Positions 1 to 10,557 of a DNA stretch of 64,000 bases are shown here, in pieces. Origin of the DNA: Blastobasis lacticolella (lineage: Eukaryota > Arthropoda > Insecta > Lepidoptera > Blastobasidae). The position numbers were made by a program, and so were the translations under genes. How positions within the stretch are numbered: position 1 is the first letter of the stretch; each line of letters begins with the position of its first letter. A model generated the notes under the pieces. That model had not been told where the DNA came from. It worked only from the letters and a program-made list of their open reading frames with translations, and did no database searches. Location: contig LR990039.1 in assembly GCA_905147135.1 (NCBI GenBank), forward strand, positions 30,997,708 through 31,061,707, written 5' to 3'.

Positions 1-369
1 CATTTGTTTACATGTAAACTCTTTATTGCATTAACAAATTTAAAACTATGAAACAAAAACGATCTAAATTTACATTGCAAAGGCCTATCCCACAATAAGA
101 TTTGTTACAGCTAACTTTTAAAGGAGCTTTATCGAGCGGTGGAGGCAATAATGAGTACCTGTACCTAATACCTACTACACCCACACATGTATAAATGCGG
201 TGACATCACTAGGCATCCAGTGGTGGTGCATCCTGTGAAGTGTCAAAGCTGTGCACTCCCCACAGCCTCAGCGCTAATCAGAGCGTCTAATTCCGTTTGA
301 GACCATGTAAACACGCCAATTGCGCAGCCGTAGCTAAGTTGAATATCTCTATCCACCTATCTCTCTATC

Positions 370-401
370 TACCTTACTATAATAATAGTTATAGTAAGGT
401 A
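370..401. repeat. Perfect 13-bp hairpin, 6-nt loop
   Basis: The arm at 370-382 (TACCTTACTATAA) is matched exactly in reverse complement at 389-401, around TAATAG. It lies in non-coding DNA. It is one of several perfect short-loop inverted repeats in the window. No function is assigned. Confidence 0.8.
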
Positions 402-1341
402 AGAGCATTGATTAGAGCTCGAACTAAAAAAAAAATCGTTGGTGCATAGTGGCACTGGGGATCGAAATCGGATCGGTCCCATTAACATTAGTACAACGAT
501 GCTCCCGTAAGATACACATACATATCCATAGGCACTTTATTCTGCCACACGGCCATCAACTAATGAGATTAAATCAATTAATAATGCCAAGACCTTTTAG
601 TAGGTAAATCTGACGTGTGTGGGCTAGCTACCGTACCGTACCAATTACTCTGATTAATGGTCAATTAAGTTTGTTGCGTATAAATGTTGTGATTTTCTAA
701 TTTGGTTTTAGTGTAGCAAAATATTGCTGCAAATGAAAAAGTAGGCGGAAAAGATGCACTCGTCTCTGTCCCCGTATTTTGAGTAAATACGACTTATAGC
801 CGATGTGCATTATTTAGGTGCCGCTTTTTACTATGGTAGGTACCTACTCGTACTAGGATAGACAATCACCCAAATACCAAACAAAATGAGACTGCGCTAT
901 TTATAAGTGACATTCTCGAATAAAATTAATCAAGCGGGACATGTCCCCCGTTCCTGTTCGCGAAAACGTGAGGCCACGATATTTTCATGAAAGGGTATAC
1001 AGATGCGATAAACCGGTTTGTTTCCTGTTTACTCTATGACTGTTGATATATTTCGAGACACTTCACTGGCATCCTGGCTGGCTAGAAATAGAAAAAAATA
1101 TTGAGTTGAAAGGGAATGGAGGGAATATGAATAAGTAATCCCAATTGATTGAGTTTGTGTTGTACGAATCCCGTTCAAGTATCGTAAGATTTATTTTTGC
1201 TTCAATCCGTGCACATAATGGAGATATGAGTATGCTACAGCAGGTACCTACTTCGAATAACATATATTAAGTAGTAGGTAGGAAATGAAATGAATGTGAA
1301 TTGCTGTTCGTTAGTCTCGCCAAAACTCATGAACGGCTTGA

Positions 1342-1438
1342 CAGGTATATGTAGGGTAGGTGTAGTGTAGGTGTTAGGGTAGATGTAGCGTAGTTGTAGA
1401 ATAGGGGAGCAGTAGGCTAGTGGTAGGGTAGGGGTAGG
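1342..1438 (+). repeat. Degenerate GTAGGGTAGGTGTA low-complexity tract
   Basis: About 100 bases consist of irregular GTAGG, GTAGGGT and GTGTAGG words with no fixed period. The reverse-complement version (CTACC/CCTACC words) is at 20041-20122. Such tracts are common in lepidopteran DNA. They are not the strict TTAGG array of insect telomeres. Confidence 0.6.
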
Positions 1439-2464
1439 ACAACACGCTCACAAAGTCGCAAAAGGTAAATAGTATTTCACAAATATTAGTTCACTCTCAA
1501 AGTACTAGTAAACTCACTCATTAGTAAACTCACGCCACACACAAACATTTAATTAACCTGTCCTCAACCACGTTTTGTGTGAACATTTTTTTATCGCCAA
1601 CCTCTTTTAATCTCCTGCTCTTCCCGTGAGAGTTTTCAATTATCATTTGTGTTAGGCATCCAGAAATATATCAGAATATCTATCTATATTATATAACAGT
1701 CTACTAGCAAAAAGTCAATTTGCTTCTTCCAGTAGTTAGAACATCAGTGTGTCTGAGTCAGACCTTTTTCTTTCTTATGTTTATGTTTACATACAATAAT
1801 GCGGTATTGTTCGCGCAACATGTTTATGGGACCTCTAATATCGCGGTTCGCTTCCCAGATCCCCCATCTAATTCATAGCCGAGGATCACGCGGTTGAAGA
1901 CGCAGAGTTCACGTCATGGCTCATTTGAGCGATCATAACATGACCACATTTCTTTATTCATACAAGTCGGGAGAGTAATGAGGCGACTGAAGCTGAATTA
2001 CAGTCGGAGGATGTAAATAAAATATGAGGTCGCGAGCGTTCGCGGCCCGTTCGCGGGCTCGTAAAAATGGAATGTCATTCCGTAGGGATGCCACGATCCT
2101 TGTCGACGGATGCGATGATTGAATCCGACCACAACAACCAGCGGATTCTGGATCGGCTTAAAGCCATATCAATTCTATGATACCTACTCACCTATTGCCG
2201 AACACGTGATCGGTCGTCCGTAGCAGAAGATAGGTATTCTTTCCAAATAATATGGAAAGCAGATGATCATATTCGAATACCTACCTACCTACTTAGACTT
2301 CGATCAAGCATTTCTAGAACTGTTAAAGCACTCTACAAATTAAATAAGCTGGGTTTAGAAAGGAGATATTTCTAGGCCTAAACGAGGGTTTATGAAAGAA
2401 TGCGCAAATTGTTGTCATAAATTTTGTCCTACTTAGTTAAGAATATAGATAAGCGTCGGTTTTA

Positions 2465-2582
2465 AACATAAAACTCCTCTAGGCTTATTCACCACACCAC
2501 CCTGACCGAATTTAAACCTGCATAAAATATGTTTTGACAATATTTCGGTTTGAATTCAGGTAGATTAGGTTCTTGTAACAAA
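2465..2582 (+). repeat. Direct repeat unit, copy 1, flanking a SINE
   Basis: Roughly 120 bases here recur with about 90 percent identity by eye at 3492-3612. Each copy begins near AAAACTCCT, contains ACCCTGACCGAATTTAAACC, and ends at the start of a SINE. The shared flank plus shared SINE means a segment was duplicated after the SINE had inserted, or this unit is part of an unrecognised larger element. Confidence 0.75.
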
Positions 2583-2583
2583 G

Positions 2584-2934
2584 AGCGTCGGTAGCCGGGC
2601 GGTTGAGTATCCGACTCGTAAGCGAGAGATACCGGGTTCGAATCCCGCTGCGGCCATGTACCAATGACTCTTTTCTGAGTTATGTACATTAGTTGAATTC
2701 TAACCGATGCTCTTACGGTGAGGGAAAACATCGTGATGAAACCTGCAAATTCAGGCAACTGAATTTGTAACCATAATCCAATCTGGTCAGGTTCCCCTGG
2801 GAGCAGGGTCACGGAGGTAAGATGGTAGTCGCTCCACTGTAATTACCTGATCGCCAAATCCTGGATCATGGTCAAGGCGGACCCCGGGCCCTCGTCCTCG
2901 AAAGCACAACGTGGACATTAACGCGAAGATGATT
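2584..2934 (+). mobile_element. tRNA-derived SINE, near full length
   Basis: The head reads as a tRNA-like Pol III promoter: an A-box-like TAGCCGGGCGGTTGAGTA, then a B-box GGGTTCGAATCCC about 40 bases on. The body contains CATCGTGATGAAACCTGCA and CAATCTGGTCAGGTTCCCC, and the element ends near GACATTAACGCGAAGATGATTA. The same ~350-bp consensus recurs on both strands elsewhere in the window. No intact target duplication is seen at the 3' side. Confidence 0.85.
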
Positions 2935-3491
2935 ATTTTTTATAGTTAAAATAATATGTTATGCATGAAATGTGTGTAAAAAACAGAGTTTAAGACAATT
3001 CTTGTACATATGATATATATTTAAGAAAAAGTTGTATTGTGAATAATTCAATTTAAAATCAAATCTTTCGAAGGTCAATTCAATAGCATGACAAAGAACC
3101 TGAGAGAACCGGGACTTAGTCGTTCAACAAAAAGTTCAGGCACCCGATCCTTAGAATAGATTAGCGGAATCATCGACAATTTCAGCGCATCCCTACCATT
3201 CTGAAAGGGTCGTAGCGTTCGCGTCCTTGAGTGGCTTGTTTACATTGTTTTTAATTGGAAGAAGGAACAGACAGAGCACGTCGCGAAATTAACTCGCTCC
3301 ACCAGACACCAAACCACGGCACGTGACTTGTTACGAAGAAGACTCGCTTTTACGTATATCTGTAACTGGCAATGTGTTTAATCCGGCATTCGTTTAAAAC
3401 GCAATTTCATACTTTGCCTTGGTATTGTATAGGGTGCCTGGTTCACAATGGAAAAATATTTTTCACTAAGAGCAAATCGATACTGTCCCGA

Positions 3492-3612
3492 ACTTAAAAC
3501 TCCTGTAGGCTTATTCACCAAATCACCCTGACCGAATTTAAACCTGCATAAAAATAAGTTTCGACAATCGTTCGGTTTGAATTCAGGTAGATTAGGTTGT
3601 TATAACGAATAG
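3492..3612 (+). repeat. Direct repeat unit, copy 2
   Basis: This is the second copy of the unit at 2465-2582. It ends in GGTTGTTATAACGAA. A near-identical GGTTGTTGTAACAAAG stands at 3776-3791, just past the truncated SINE, which looks like a target-site duplication around the SINE. Confidence 0.7.
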
Positions 3613-3765
3613 CGTTCCCCTGGTAGCAGTGTCACGGAGGTCAGATGGTAGTCGCTCCACTGTTATTAACCGATCGCCAAATCCTGGATCATGGTCAAGG
3701 CGGACAATGGGCCGCCGTTCTCGAGAGCACCACAGGGACATTAACGCCAAGATAATTATTATTTA
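3613..3765 (+). mobile_element. SINE with internal deletion (tRNA head lost)
   Basis: The sequence jumps from the first bases of the SINE (AGCG) straight to its distal part (TTCCCCTGGTAGCAG). About 200 bases, including the whole Pol III promoter, are missing. It ends in GACATTAACGCCAAGAT followed by an AT-rich tail. The probable target duplication (3595-3609 and 3776-3790) and the shared upstream unit show the deletion happened after insertion. Confidence 0.75.
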
Positions 3766-4476
3766 TTTATTTTGGTTGTTGTAACAAAGCATAAAGAAAG
3801 TATTTCACCTACATTGGTGTAATATAGCTGATAGCAAAGTTACTCTTTGCAGGATAACGGTTGAGGTTGGTTCCACGGAGCGAGTACGCCGTGTCAACAC
3901 TTTAAACTTTACTTGATTTCTTTCTGATAAATAAAAGATGAAATACTTTATGCATTGCCTTAACGAGCACGGCGTTCTAAATAATAATTCTAGGCATTCT
4001 ATTGAATCACTTGGCTCGGATCCTAAATTACTTTTCTTCATTAGTCTTAGATCTTAATTAGTCTTTAGCATCCTCACGTAATCGTGGCTCTCGTGTACGA
4101 CTCTGCGATGTCAATCCTGAGTGGTTCAACATGTCTGTTTGCCACGCCGAGATTTTAATTTCTGTTACGGGTCTGGGTGTACTATGTATAATAAATATGT
4201 ATGAAAAGAACACCCATAACACAAGCTTTGCTAACTTTGGGGCTAGATGGCACTGTGTGAATTTGTCCAAACATATTTTTTTTTTTTGTTATTATAGCTT
4301 GTTGGCCTCCCGCGGTACTTTTTGATGCCAGCAGATGGCACTTCTTTTCCACTTATATTAATAAACGAGCCTCTTAAATCTTATACATACACGATAGAGG
4401 CTCGTTTATCTCTTTCGCCAAGGCGCGCACCAGTCGGTTGGTCCTATAAAACAAACTTATAAATAACATTCTGCAG
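3766..4476. other. No gene recognised; intron 5' of the cyclase exon
   Basis: Short open frames occur on both strands but none shows a recognisable domain or good splice context. A polypyrimidine-type acceptor ends the stretch (CATTCTGCAG at 4467-4476). Confidence 0.4.
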
Positions 4477-4667
4477 GTGCATGCGTGGCTGGCGTGGTGG
4501 GCCTGAAGATGCCGCGCTACTGCCTCTTCGGCGACACTGTGAACACCGCGTCCCGAATGGAGTCCACCGGTGCGCCGCTCAAGATACACGTGTCCCACAG
4601 TACCAAAGAGCTGCTCGACATCTTTGGGACGTTCTTGTTGGAGTGCCGAGGCGAGGTGGCCATGAAA
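4477..4667 (+). CDS. Receptor guanylyl cyclase, penultimate exon (catalytic domain)
   Basis: This internal exon encodes the distal half of a class III nucleotide cyclase catalytic domain, which makes cGMP from GTP. The frame reads [20 protein letters not shown] and continues through [10 protein letters not shown]. These are hallmarks of membrane guanylyl cyclases, including the Y-C-L-F-G-D and N-T-A-S-R-M segments of the active-site region. The acceptor is CTGCAG at 4476 (phase 1, splitting a Gly codon). The donor is AAA|GTAAGT at 4668. Earlier exons (signal peptide, ligand-binding domain, membrane span, kinase-like domain, first half of the cyclase) are not in the window. By family it is a plasma-membrane cGMP-producing receptor of the insect Gyc76C/Gyc32E group; which paralogue is uncertain. 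No lesion is seen, and it appears to be a working host gene. Confidence 0.93.
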
Positions 4668-5110
4668 GTAAGTAGAAAGAAAAAACGTTAGATGTACACC
4701 ACAATACCGTACATTAAATCATTATCTTAATTTTACCGGTGGTAGCGTTCCATCTATCCTGAGGACATAGGCGTAGCGAGGGGGAGGGGGTTCAGGTTAT
4801 GATTCAACCCCCGTAATACCGAATCATCATCATCCGAGCGGTCAATCCTGACATCCAGATTCAGCTTTCCATCTCTTTCTTCTCTTAGGTCTCCTTTCTT
4901 CTCTTAGGACCTAGCACGACTAGCACAAGGGTGCTCTCGCGCGCTAGATCAGCGAGAAAAGGCGCGACATAGATACTGCTGTCTTTTTCATCTTAGTATT
5001 GAGAGAAGGAAACAGACGCTCTCTCGCGCACACTTGTGTTAGCCGTGCTGGTCTTGGGCATCGCGTCATAAATTTATAAGACCGAATACTAACATATAAT
5101 TATTTTACAG

Positions 5111-5692
5111 GGCAAAGGTATAATGACCACGTACTGGCTGTTAGGCGAGAAAATCGATCCCAACAAGCCGCGACCCAATCTGATAAAATCGCAGACATCG
5201 TCCGGCGAGAGCGGTTCCATGGGGCACTTGACGCCCTTTCGGACCAGGCTGGTTCACGGCTCCCGGCCGTCTAGCCGGAGGTCATCGGGCATTTATGATC
5301 CCAAGGCCGGTGACGTATCCCGACTGGACAAGGAGCCCCACCGACCGGCGATCCAGCGGCAACTTTCCGATCCCACAAAATCCGTCAACGGTGGTACAGA
5401 TGTGGATGACGGAGAACAACGTGCCGCAGCTAACGCTCTGGCATTAAATGCCAGCACTCTGAACCATGTGCCAAAGAACAATCAGCACAAAGTGTTAGTG
5501 ATGGATCAGCCCTTAGCCGTGATTCCAGCCAATAATCGACAGAATAATCGAGGACATAACAATTGGATCCCCAAAATACCAACGGCCAGCTCCTTCGACA
5601 ACGGGGCGCAAAGACACAAGGAAGGAATGAAGGACTACAGCAGCGTTCCGTTGCTGTCCAAAGCAGACCAACCGAGTGACTCCATAGTTTAA
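5111..5692 (+). CDS. Receptor guanylyl cyclase, terminal exon with long C-terminal tail
   Basis: The exon follows TATTTTACAG and joins in phase 0, so the protein continues ...GEVAMK|GKGIMTTYWLLGEK. That is the standard end of the cyclase domain. A tail of roughly 180 residues follows, rich in Ser, Pro, Arg, Asn and Gln, and probably disordered and cytoplasmic. It ends in ...QPSDSIV. Ser at -2 and Val at 0 make a class I PDZ-binding motif, so the enzyme may be tethered to a PDZ scaffold. A PDZ-binding tail has, as I recall, been described for Drosophila Gyc76C, which favours that orthologue, but I cannot align the tails here. The stop TAA is at 5690-5692. Some family members end soon after the catalytic domain; this tail is long. 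Confidence 0.92.
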   Translation, partial: GKGIMTTYWLLGEKIDPNKPRPNLIKSQTSSGESGSMGHLTPFRTRLVHGSRPSSRRSSGIYDPKAGDVSRLDKEPHRPAIQRQLSDPTKSVNGGTDVDDGEQRAAANALALNASTLNHVPKNNQHKVLVMDQPLAVIPANNRQNNRGHNNWIPKIPTASSFDNGAQRHKEGMKDYSSVPLLSKADQPSDSIV

Positions 5693-7125
5693 ACAGCGGC
5701 GGATTAGCAGACACTGACGTTGACTCCAGGGTGTGACTTCAACAACGCCTAACATGTGAGGATGCGTTGTGTCTCGCTTCCTAGGAAACTGGTTTAATTA
5801 GAGATTTGCAATCGCACCCCCCCCCATGCTTTACAAAATCAAAAAAAAATCTATGCCAACCACGACGCTTTATATACTGTGTGTTTAGTACTTCTTGAAA
5901 TTATACTACTACATAGCCATACTTAGATGGATTTAAATCATTCTGCATGTTCATAAATGTTGTTGTTCGAAAAAAAAATAGATGTTACATAAAGTGTTGT
6001 ACGTTCACAGTAATTTATTGAAGAGGTGTCATGTTATCAATATTCAGGGCAAGTGGAAGTCTAAGTGTTATTATAGGTCTATGCGTGGAAACGATACGGG
6101 GATATTCGCCAAATAGTAAGTTGTTAATAAGAGCCAGTAATTAACTGTCGATAGAACAGAATAGTTTTATTCTGAACATCTTTGTGAAAGGCATAGTGTA
6201 CCGGCTGTAATTGTTTCCAAATAAGAACCAATGCAGCTCCAACAAGGCATATTGGAGGGCAAAATTTGTTTACGATTGGCTTGAGATTTTACATCCATGA
6301 CATTACGGGAAAGGCAAATGAATAAGTGTCTTACATAGATGTTCAGTCAGTTGTATACTAGGGTGGTACATTCACTCCGCAGCTGACTGTATATATATGT
6401 GAGTACGGATTCTAAGATCCCAGTGTGTAAGAACTAGCAGAGTATACAATATAATCGTAAAATTAATATAAATTGGTGTTATAAAGTGTTTGTAGAGCAA
6501 CTATCGCTCCCGTAACTATATACCCTCTCAAAGATCGTAGATAAATTATTTACATTCCTAAGAGCTTCTCTTTGTAAGACTGTCCAGCCATAAGTGTGAT
6601 AATTTTAAGTAGATTCTTGAAATTGAGATCGATGAGCTATTTCTAATTCTCCTTCGGAGGTTCATTAATAATGTTAAAATTAGTTGTTGTGTCAAAGTCT
6701 AAGTAATATAAACAGTATTTATTATCCATCAGTGATGAGACTAGATGTGTATAGTTTTTCGGTTAAGTTTATTTATTGTAAATATTATTTTACCTAAATG
6801 TTGACTTAATAGTGTTTGTTGTAAAATTCTGAGATATAAAAGTAAATTATGTATTACGCAACATAAATTTTAATGTGTTAAATATTACAGTAGATGCAAT
6901 CGCTTTGAATTGTTTCATTTTTCCACTCTAAGATACCTAGAGAAACGCACATGACCAAAAATGAAAAAGGCCAATAGACTCATTTTGCCGGGTTCCTACG
7001 CTAACGGCCGAATAGACACATACTCAAACGACTGACCAAACTAAAGTATATATCAAGTTAGACGAGAGAGTCCCTACGTTATTGTTACTTGTCTGAAGTA
7101 GTACGTATAGTCACACAATAAAAAA
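5693..7125 (+). other. Probable long 3' UTR of the guanylyl cyclase
   Basis: The 1.4 kb after the stop is AT-rich, has no convincing open frame and no recognised repeat. It ends near an AATAAA at 7117-7122 that could be the polyadenylation signal. Both extent and signal are inferred; transcript data would decide. Confidence 0.4.
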
Positions 7126-7244
7126 CGGCCTCCCCCATTTTGTCTATTGTGTGCTATAGTGATCTTAATACAGGCATTTGTCCACCAGGCAGATAAATAC
7201 CAATGTATATGGTTTTGCAGATTTAAGGATTAAAATGAACGCAA

Positions 7245-7385
7245 AATAATCCCTATCCTTACTTAAAAATGCGAAAGTAACTCTGTCTATCTGTTACGCT
7301 TTCACGCCTAAACCACTGCACTGATTTGGATGAAAGCCGGTAAGGAGATAGTTTAAAACCTGAGGATAATCTGATTTTAATAAGA
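7245..7385 (+). mobile_element. Helitron-like non-autonomous element fragment
   Basis: The segment contains AATGCGAAAGTAACTCTGTC, TGTTACGCTTTCACGC and ACCACTGCACTGATTTGGAT. This resembles the widespread insect repeat that begins ATGCGAAAGT...CTGTTACGCTTTCACG...CTGAACCGATTTTGATG. A related copy lies at 53140-53386. The superfamily call is from memory of the motif. Confidence 0.45.
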
Positions 7386-7689
7386 TAAGTCAACATGATG
7401 TGTCATCATCATCTTTGCGTCAATATCAAACATGCTAATTTTTAGCATTAGAATGCATAAGCTTAAGCTTGTTATTACCTAATTACGCATTGATTATAGT
7501 CGAAATGTCTCCCAAAGGACAGATTACTGTTATTGTTTTTGCGATGGTGATACGATGATATGATAATCGGAAGAACGTTCCCGTTTCGCTGACAACAGAA
7601 TTAGGTAAGTTTTGAAGTATCTATAGGTTGGTAGGTAGTTAACTCCACTGCCCACACTCATGCCTGTTTTCACTATACATAAAAAAAAA

Positions 7690-8041
7690 TCATCTTGGCG
7701 TTAATGTCCCAGTTGTGCTCTCGCGCACGAGGGCCCGGGGTCCGCCTTGACCACAATCCAGAATTTGGCAGGTCAGATTATTACAGTGGAGCGACTGCCA
7801 TCTGACCTCCATGACCCTGCTACCAGGGGAACCTGACCAGATTGGATCATGGTTACACATCCAGTCGCCTGAATGTGCAGGTTTCATCACGATGTTTCCC
7901 CTCACCGTAAGAGCATCGGTTAGTATTCAACTAATTTACATAACTCAGAAAACAGTCATTGGTACATGGCCGGAGCGAGATTCGAACCCGGGACCTCTGG
8001 CTTACGGGTCGGATACTCTAACCGCTCGGCCACCGACGCTA
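7690..8041 (-). mobile_element. tRNA-derived SINE, full length, with target duplication
   Basis: This is the reverse complement of the SINE at 2584, complete from tail (ATCATCTTGGCGTTAATG) to head (CCGCTCGGCCACCGACGCT). The B box is read on the minus strand from GATTCGAACCCGGG. It is flanked by TGTTTTCACTATACATA on the left and CGTTTTCACTACACATA on the right. This ~17-bp target duplication with two mismatches is typical of LINE-mobilised insertion. Confidence 0.88.
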
Positions 8042-8244
8042 ACATAGGCGTTTTCACTACACATAGGCATCGCCCAAATCCGATGCCCGAATACTTAGGA
8101 ATTGCTTAAGACGAAAATGCATTTCATCAACCGCTAGGAAATAACTATCGCTGTTAGGTAACGCTTAAAGTCAGGAAGTGAACTGGGCGGTGCTTAGTCC
8201 CTAGGGCAACGCCTAAAATGACAGTGGCGTTCTGTTTCCCATAG

Positions 8245-8350
8245 CAAATTTATCTAACCCGGTGGCCAAACCTGAAACTAAGCGTCGCCATTTTGAAATA
8301 TCACTTTGTTGTCAACAACAGCGACGCCGTCACCGGTTCAGATAAGTTTG
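8245..8350 (+). mobile_element. Short MITE (~107 bp), copy 1
   Basis: The ends are CAAATTTATCTAACC and GGTTCAGATAAGTTTG, imperfect inverted repeats of each other. The interior has GGTGGCCAAACCTGAA, GCGTCGCCATTTTGAAAT and ACAACAGCGACGCCGTCACC. Two further copies are at 20491-20595 (+) and 20937-21043 (-). Terminal consensus is close to CAAACTTATCTGACC. The superfamily is not identified. Confidence 0.75.
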
Positions 8351-8389
8351 TGGCACTCTACAGTTTACCAACATTACAACCGCCGAGGC

Positions 8390-8548
8390 CGAGGTCCGCC
8401 TTGTCCATGATCCATGATTTGGCAGATCAGATCAGACTGCCATCTGACCTCCGTGACCCTGCCAGGTTACCATACACACACAAGATTGGACCATGGTTAC
8501 CCATTCAGTCAGTTTCATCAGGATGTTTTCACTCACTGATTGCTAATG
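8390..8548 (-). mobile_element. SINE fragment, head missing
   Basis: The distal part of the SINE family is recognisable on the minus strand (GGTCCGCCTTG, GATTTGGCAGATCAG, CTGACCTCCGTGACCCTGC, TTTCATCAGGATGTTTTC). Small internal changes are present, and the tRNA-like head is absent. Confidence 0.7.
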
Positions 8549-9151
8549 TATAGTAAAATCAAGATTAATATAAAACACCTCTAAGTCAGATAGCATGATG
8601 GAAAAAATTGAAATTTATTACATGACTATTTTAATCAGACCCTAAATAATCAGAAAATGTCAACAGATCTCGTTACAAAGCCCTAGCATCTGCCCTTGTA
8701 ATTTAGAGTATCATGATGAAGATTAGGTAATATTAAATAGTATAGTTTTTGCATTTTGGGAACTACTGCTCTTGCAATAATAAGTTACCTACTGTCAAAC
8801 TGAGTACCCATTTCATGTGTCACATTATGGTGAAAGATTGAGAATAAGGGGAGTATTGAAAATTGAAATAAGAGTCTGGTATATATTTATTCTTGTTAAT
8901 TTATTAACAGCAACCCTGATGCACGGAACGATGTAATGTCAAACTGTTATCTATGTTCTGATTCTCTCTCTGTTCGACCAGCGACCTTGATAATCTTAAT
9001 AATATAATATATTTATTTAAATTCCTTGATCCTGGGTTTCATTTCTCCAGCCCAAATTATTATTTGGGCATTAATGACATTATGCGCAATTAATGACATT
9101 GTGTAATCTGCCTGGATAATAAAGCTCTCTGCTATAATACAATACAGCACC
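8549..9151. other. No gene or repeat recognised
   Basis: AT-rich sequence with no open frame worth reporting. TTAATGACATT occurs twice, 20 bases apart, near 9070-9105. Confidence 0.4.
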
Positions 9152-9208
9152 GCACTGCTTTTAGACACACCTGAACGTTTTGCGTTCAGGTGTGTCTAAA
9201 AGCAGTGC
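9152..9208. repeat. Perfect 26-bp hairpin, 5-nt loop
   Basis: The arm at 9152-9177 (GCACTGCTTTTAGACACACC and six more bases) is repeated exactly as its reverse complement at 9183-9208, around TTTTG. There are no mismatches. A second perfect hairpin abuts it. Confidence 0.92.
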
Positions 9209-9241
9209 CTAAATATAATATCAATGAATATTATATTTAGG
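9208..9241. repeat. Perfect 14-bp hairpin, 6-nt loop
   Basis: CCTAAATATAATAT at 9208-9221 is mirrored by ATATTATATTTAGG at 9228-9241, around CAATGA. It shares its first base with the last base of the preceding hairpin. Confidence 0.9.
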
Positions 9242-9360
9242 AAAAAAATACAAAAGGATCAAAACTATAACAGTACTTACACTATAATTTGACGGTTAAT
9301 TATGTAACCTTAAATAAATGTAACCAATACTACAAAACACATTAATTTTACGGAAATTAA

Positions 9361-10473
9361 AATGATTTCCAAAATATCATATACGACATGGGAATACGAG
9401 ACGTACAGCACGACCTCCTCGCTGACTATCTAAGGGATAGGAGTCAGCGTGTTAGGATAGGCAATCACATAAGCGATGACCTTCCTATGTCATACGGAGT
9501 ACCCCAAGGAAGCATTATTGGCCCTACCTTTTTTTTAATGTTCATTAATGAGCTTTGTAAGCTGCAGCTTTCCCATGGTAAAATTATTACGTATGCGGAT
9601 GACACAGCTCTTCTCTTTGCAGCTGACTCATGGGATGAAGTCTTTAAATACGCTCAGGCAGGTTTTGATACAGTATCAAATTGGATTCACTGTAATAAAC
9701 TTTCCCTAAATATTCAGAAGACAAAGTATATATCATTCACATTGTCCCAGCACAGACTTTCAAAACCAAGCGTTCATCACAAAATTGTTGCGCACTCCTG
9801 TCCCAACTTACAGGATCCATCATGTCCCTGTCCCACGATACAGAGCACCCCAACAATGAAATACCTAGGTATTCTAATAGATAATACCCTTAGTTTTAAA
9901 GAGCATATCGATTTGTTGACATCACGGGCACGTAAAATGATCTATATATTTAGTAACCTAAGACACATAGCGGACGAGTCGGTTATTAAATCTGTATATT
10001 ACGCCTTGTGTCAATCAGTGCTTACGTATTGTATAACCTCATGGGGGGGAGTACCCAAGACAACGTTACTGGGATTGGAGCGTGCCCAGAGGGCTATTCT
10101 CAAAACAAGCTACTCGCTTCCATATATGTTTCCGACAGCCGAGCTTTACCAACGATCTAAAGTCCTAACAGTTCGTCAATTATATATATTTCATACCGTG
10201 CTCCGCAAGCATTCCGAAATTGTATACGACCCTTCTTATAACCAGGATAAGAGAAGGAAACATACGGTCTGCAACACTCCAGCTTGTAATTCTGCACTGG
10301 CACATAGATTCTATCACTTTAGAGGGGCGTATCTCTATAATAAAGCCAACAAAGCACTGTCCATATACTCCGTCTCTAAATTCCAAACTAAGACCCGTTT
10401 GGTGAGGTGTATGGTAGAGTTGGACTATGAAGCGACTGAGGCCCTCTTATGTGTTTAAACACACACACACACA

Positions 10474-10557
<84 letters not shown>

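Larger units (their letters stand above)
1..2464. other. No gene seen; inferred guanylyl cyclase intron
   Basis: I see no convincing coding exon here on either strand. The guanylyl cyclase exon at 4477 begins in mid-codon with an acceptor, so this stretch is most simply part of the preceding intron, the earlier exons lying outside the window. That is inference. It holds only low-complexity GTAGG-type sequence and a short perfect hairpin. Confidence 0.45.

Noticed and set aside
2584..2660. tRNA gene at SINE heads
   Set aside because: Pol III boxes are present but the cloverleaf is not closed by an acceptor stem, and the sequence continues into a repeated SINE body.
5293..5755. Minus-strand open frames across the guanylyl cyclase terminal exon
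   Set aside because: They are shadows of the GC-rich coding exon in other frames.
7811..8047. Open frames over SINE copies (MTLLPGEPDQIG... in several places)
   Set aside because: The same peptide recurs wherever the SINE lies on the appropriate strand. It comes from the non-coding SINE body.
9152..9208. Conserved microRNA precursor
   Set aside because: A fully matched 26-bp stem with a 5-nt loop lacks the usual length and bulges. Only small-RNA data could revive this.
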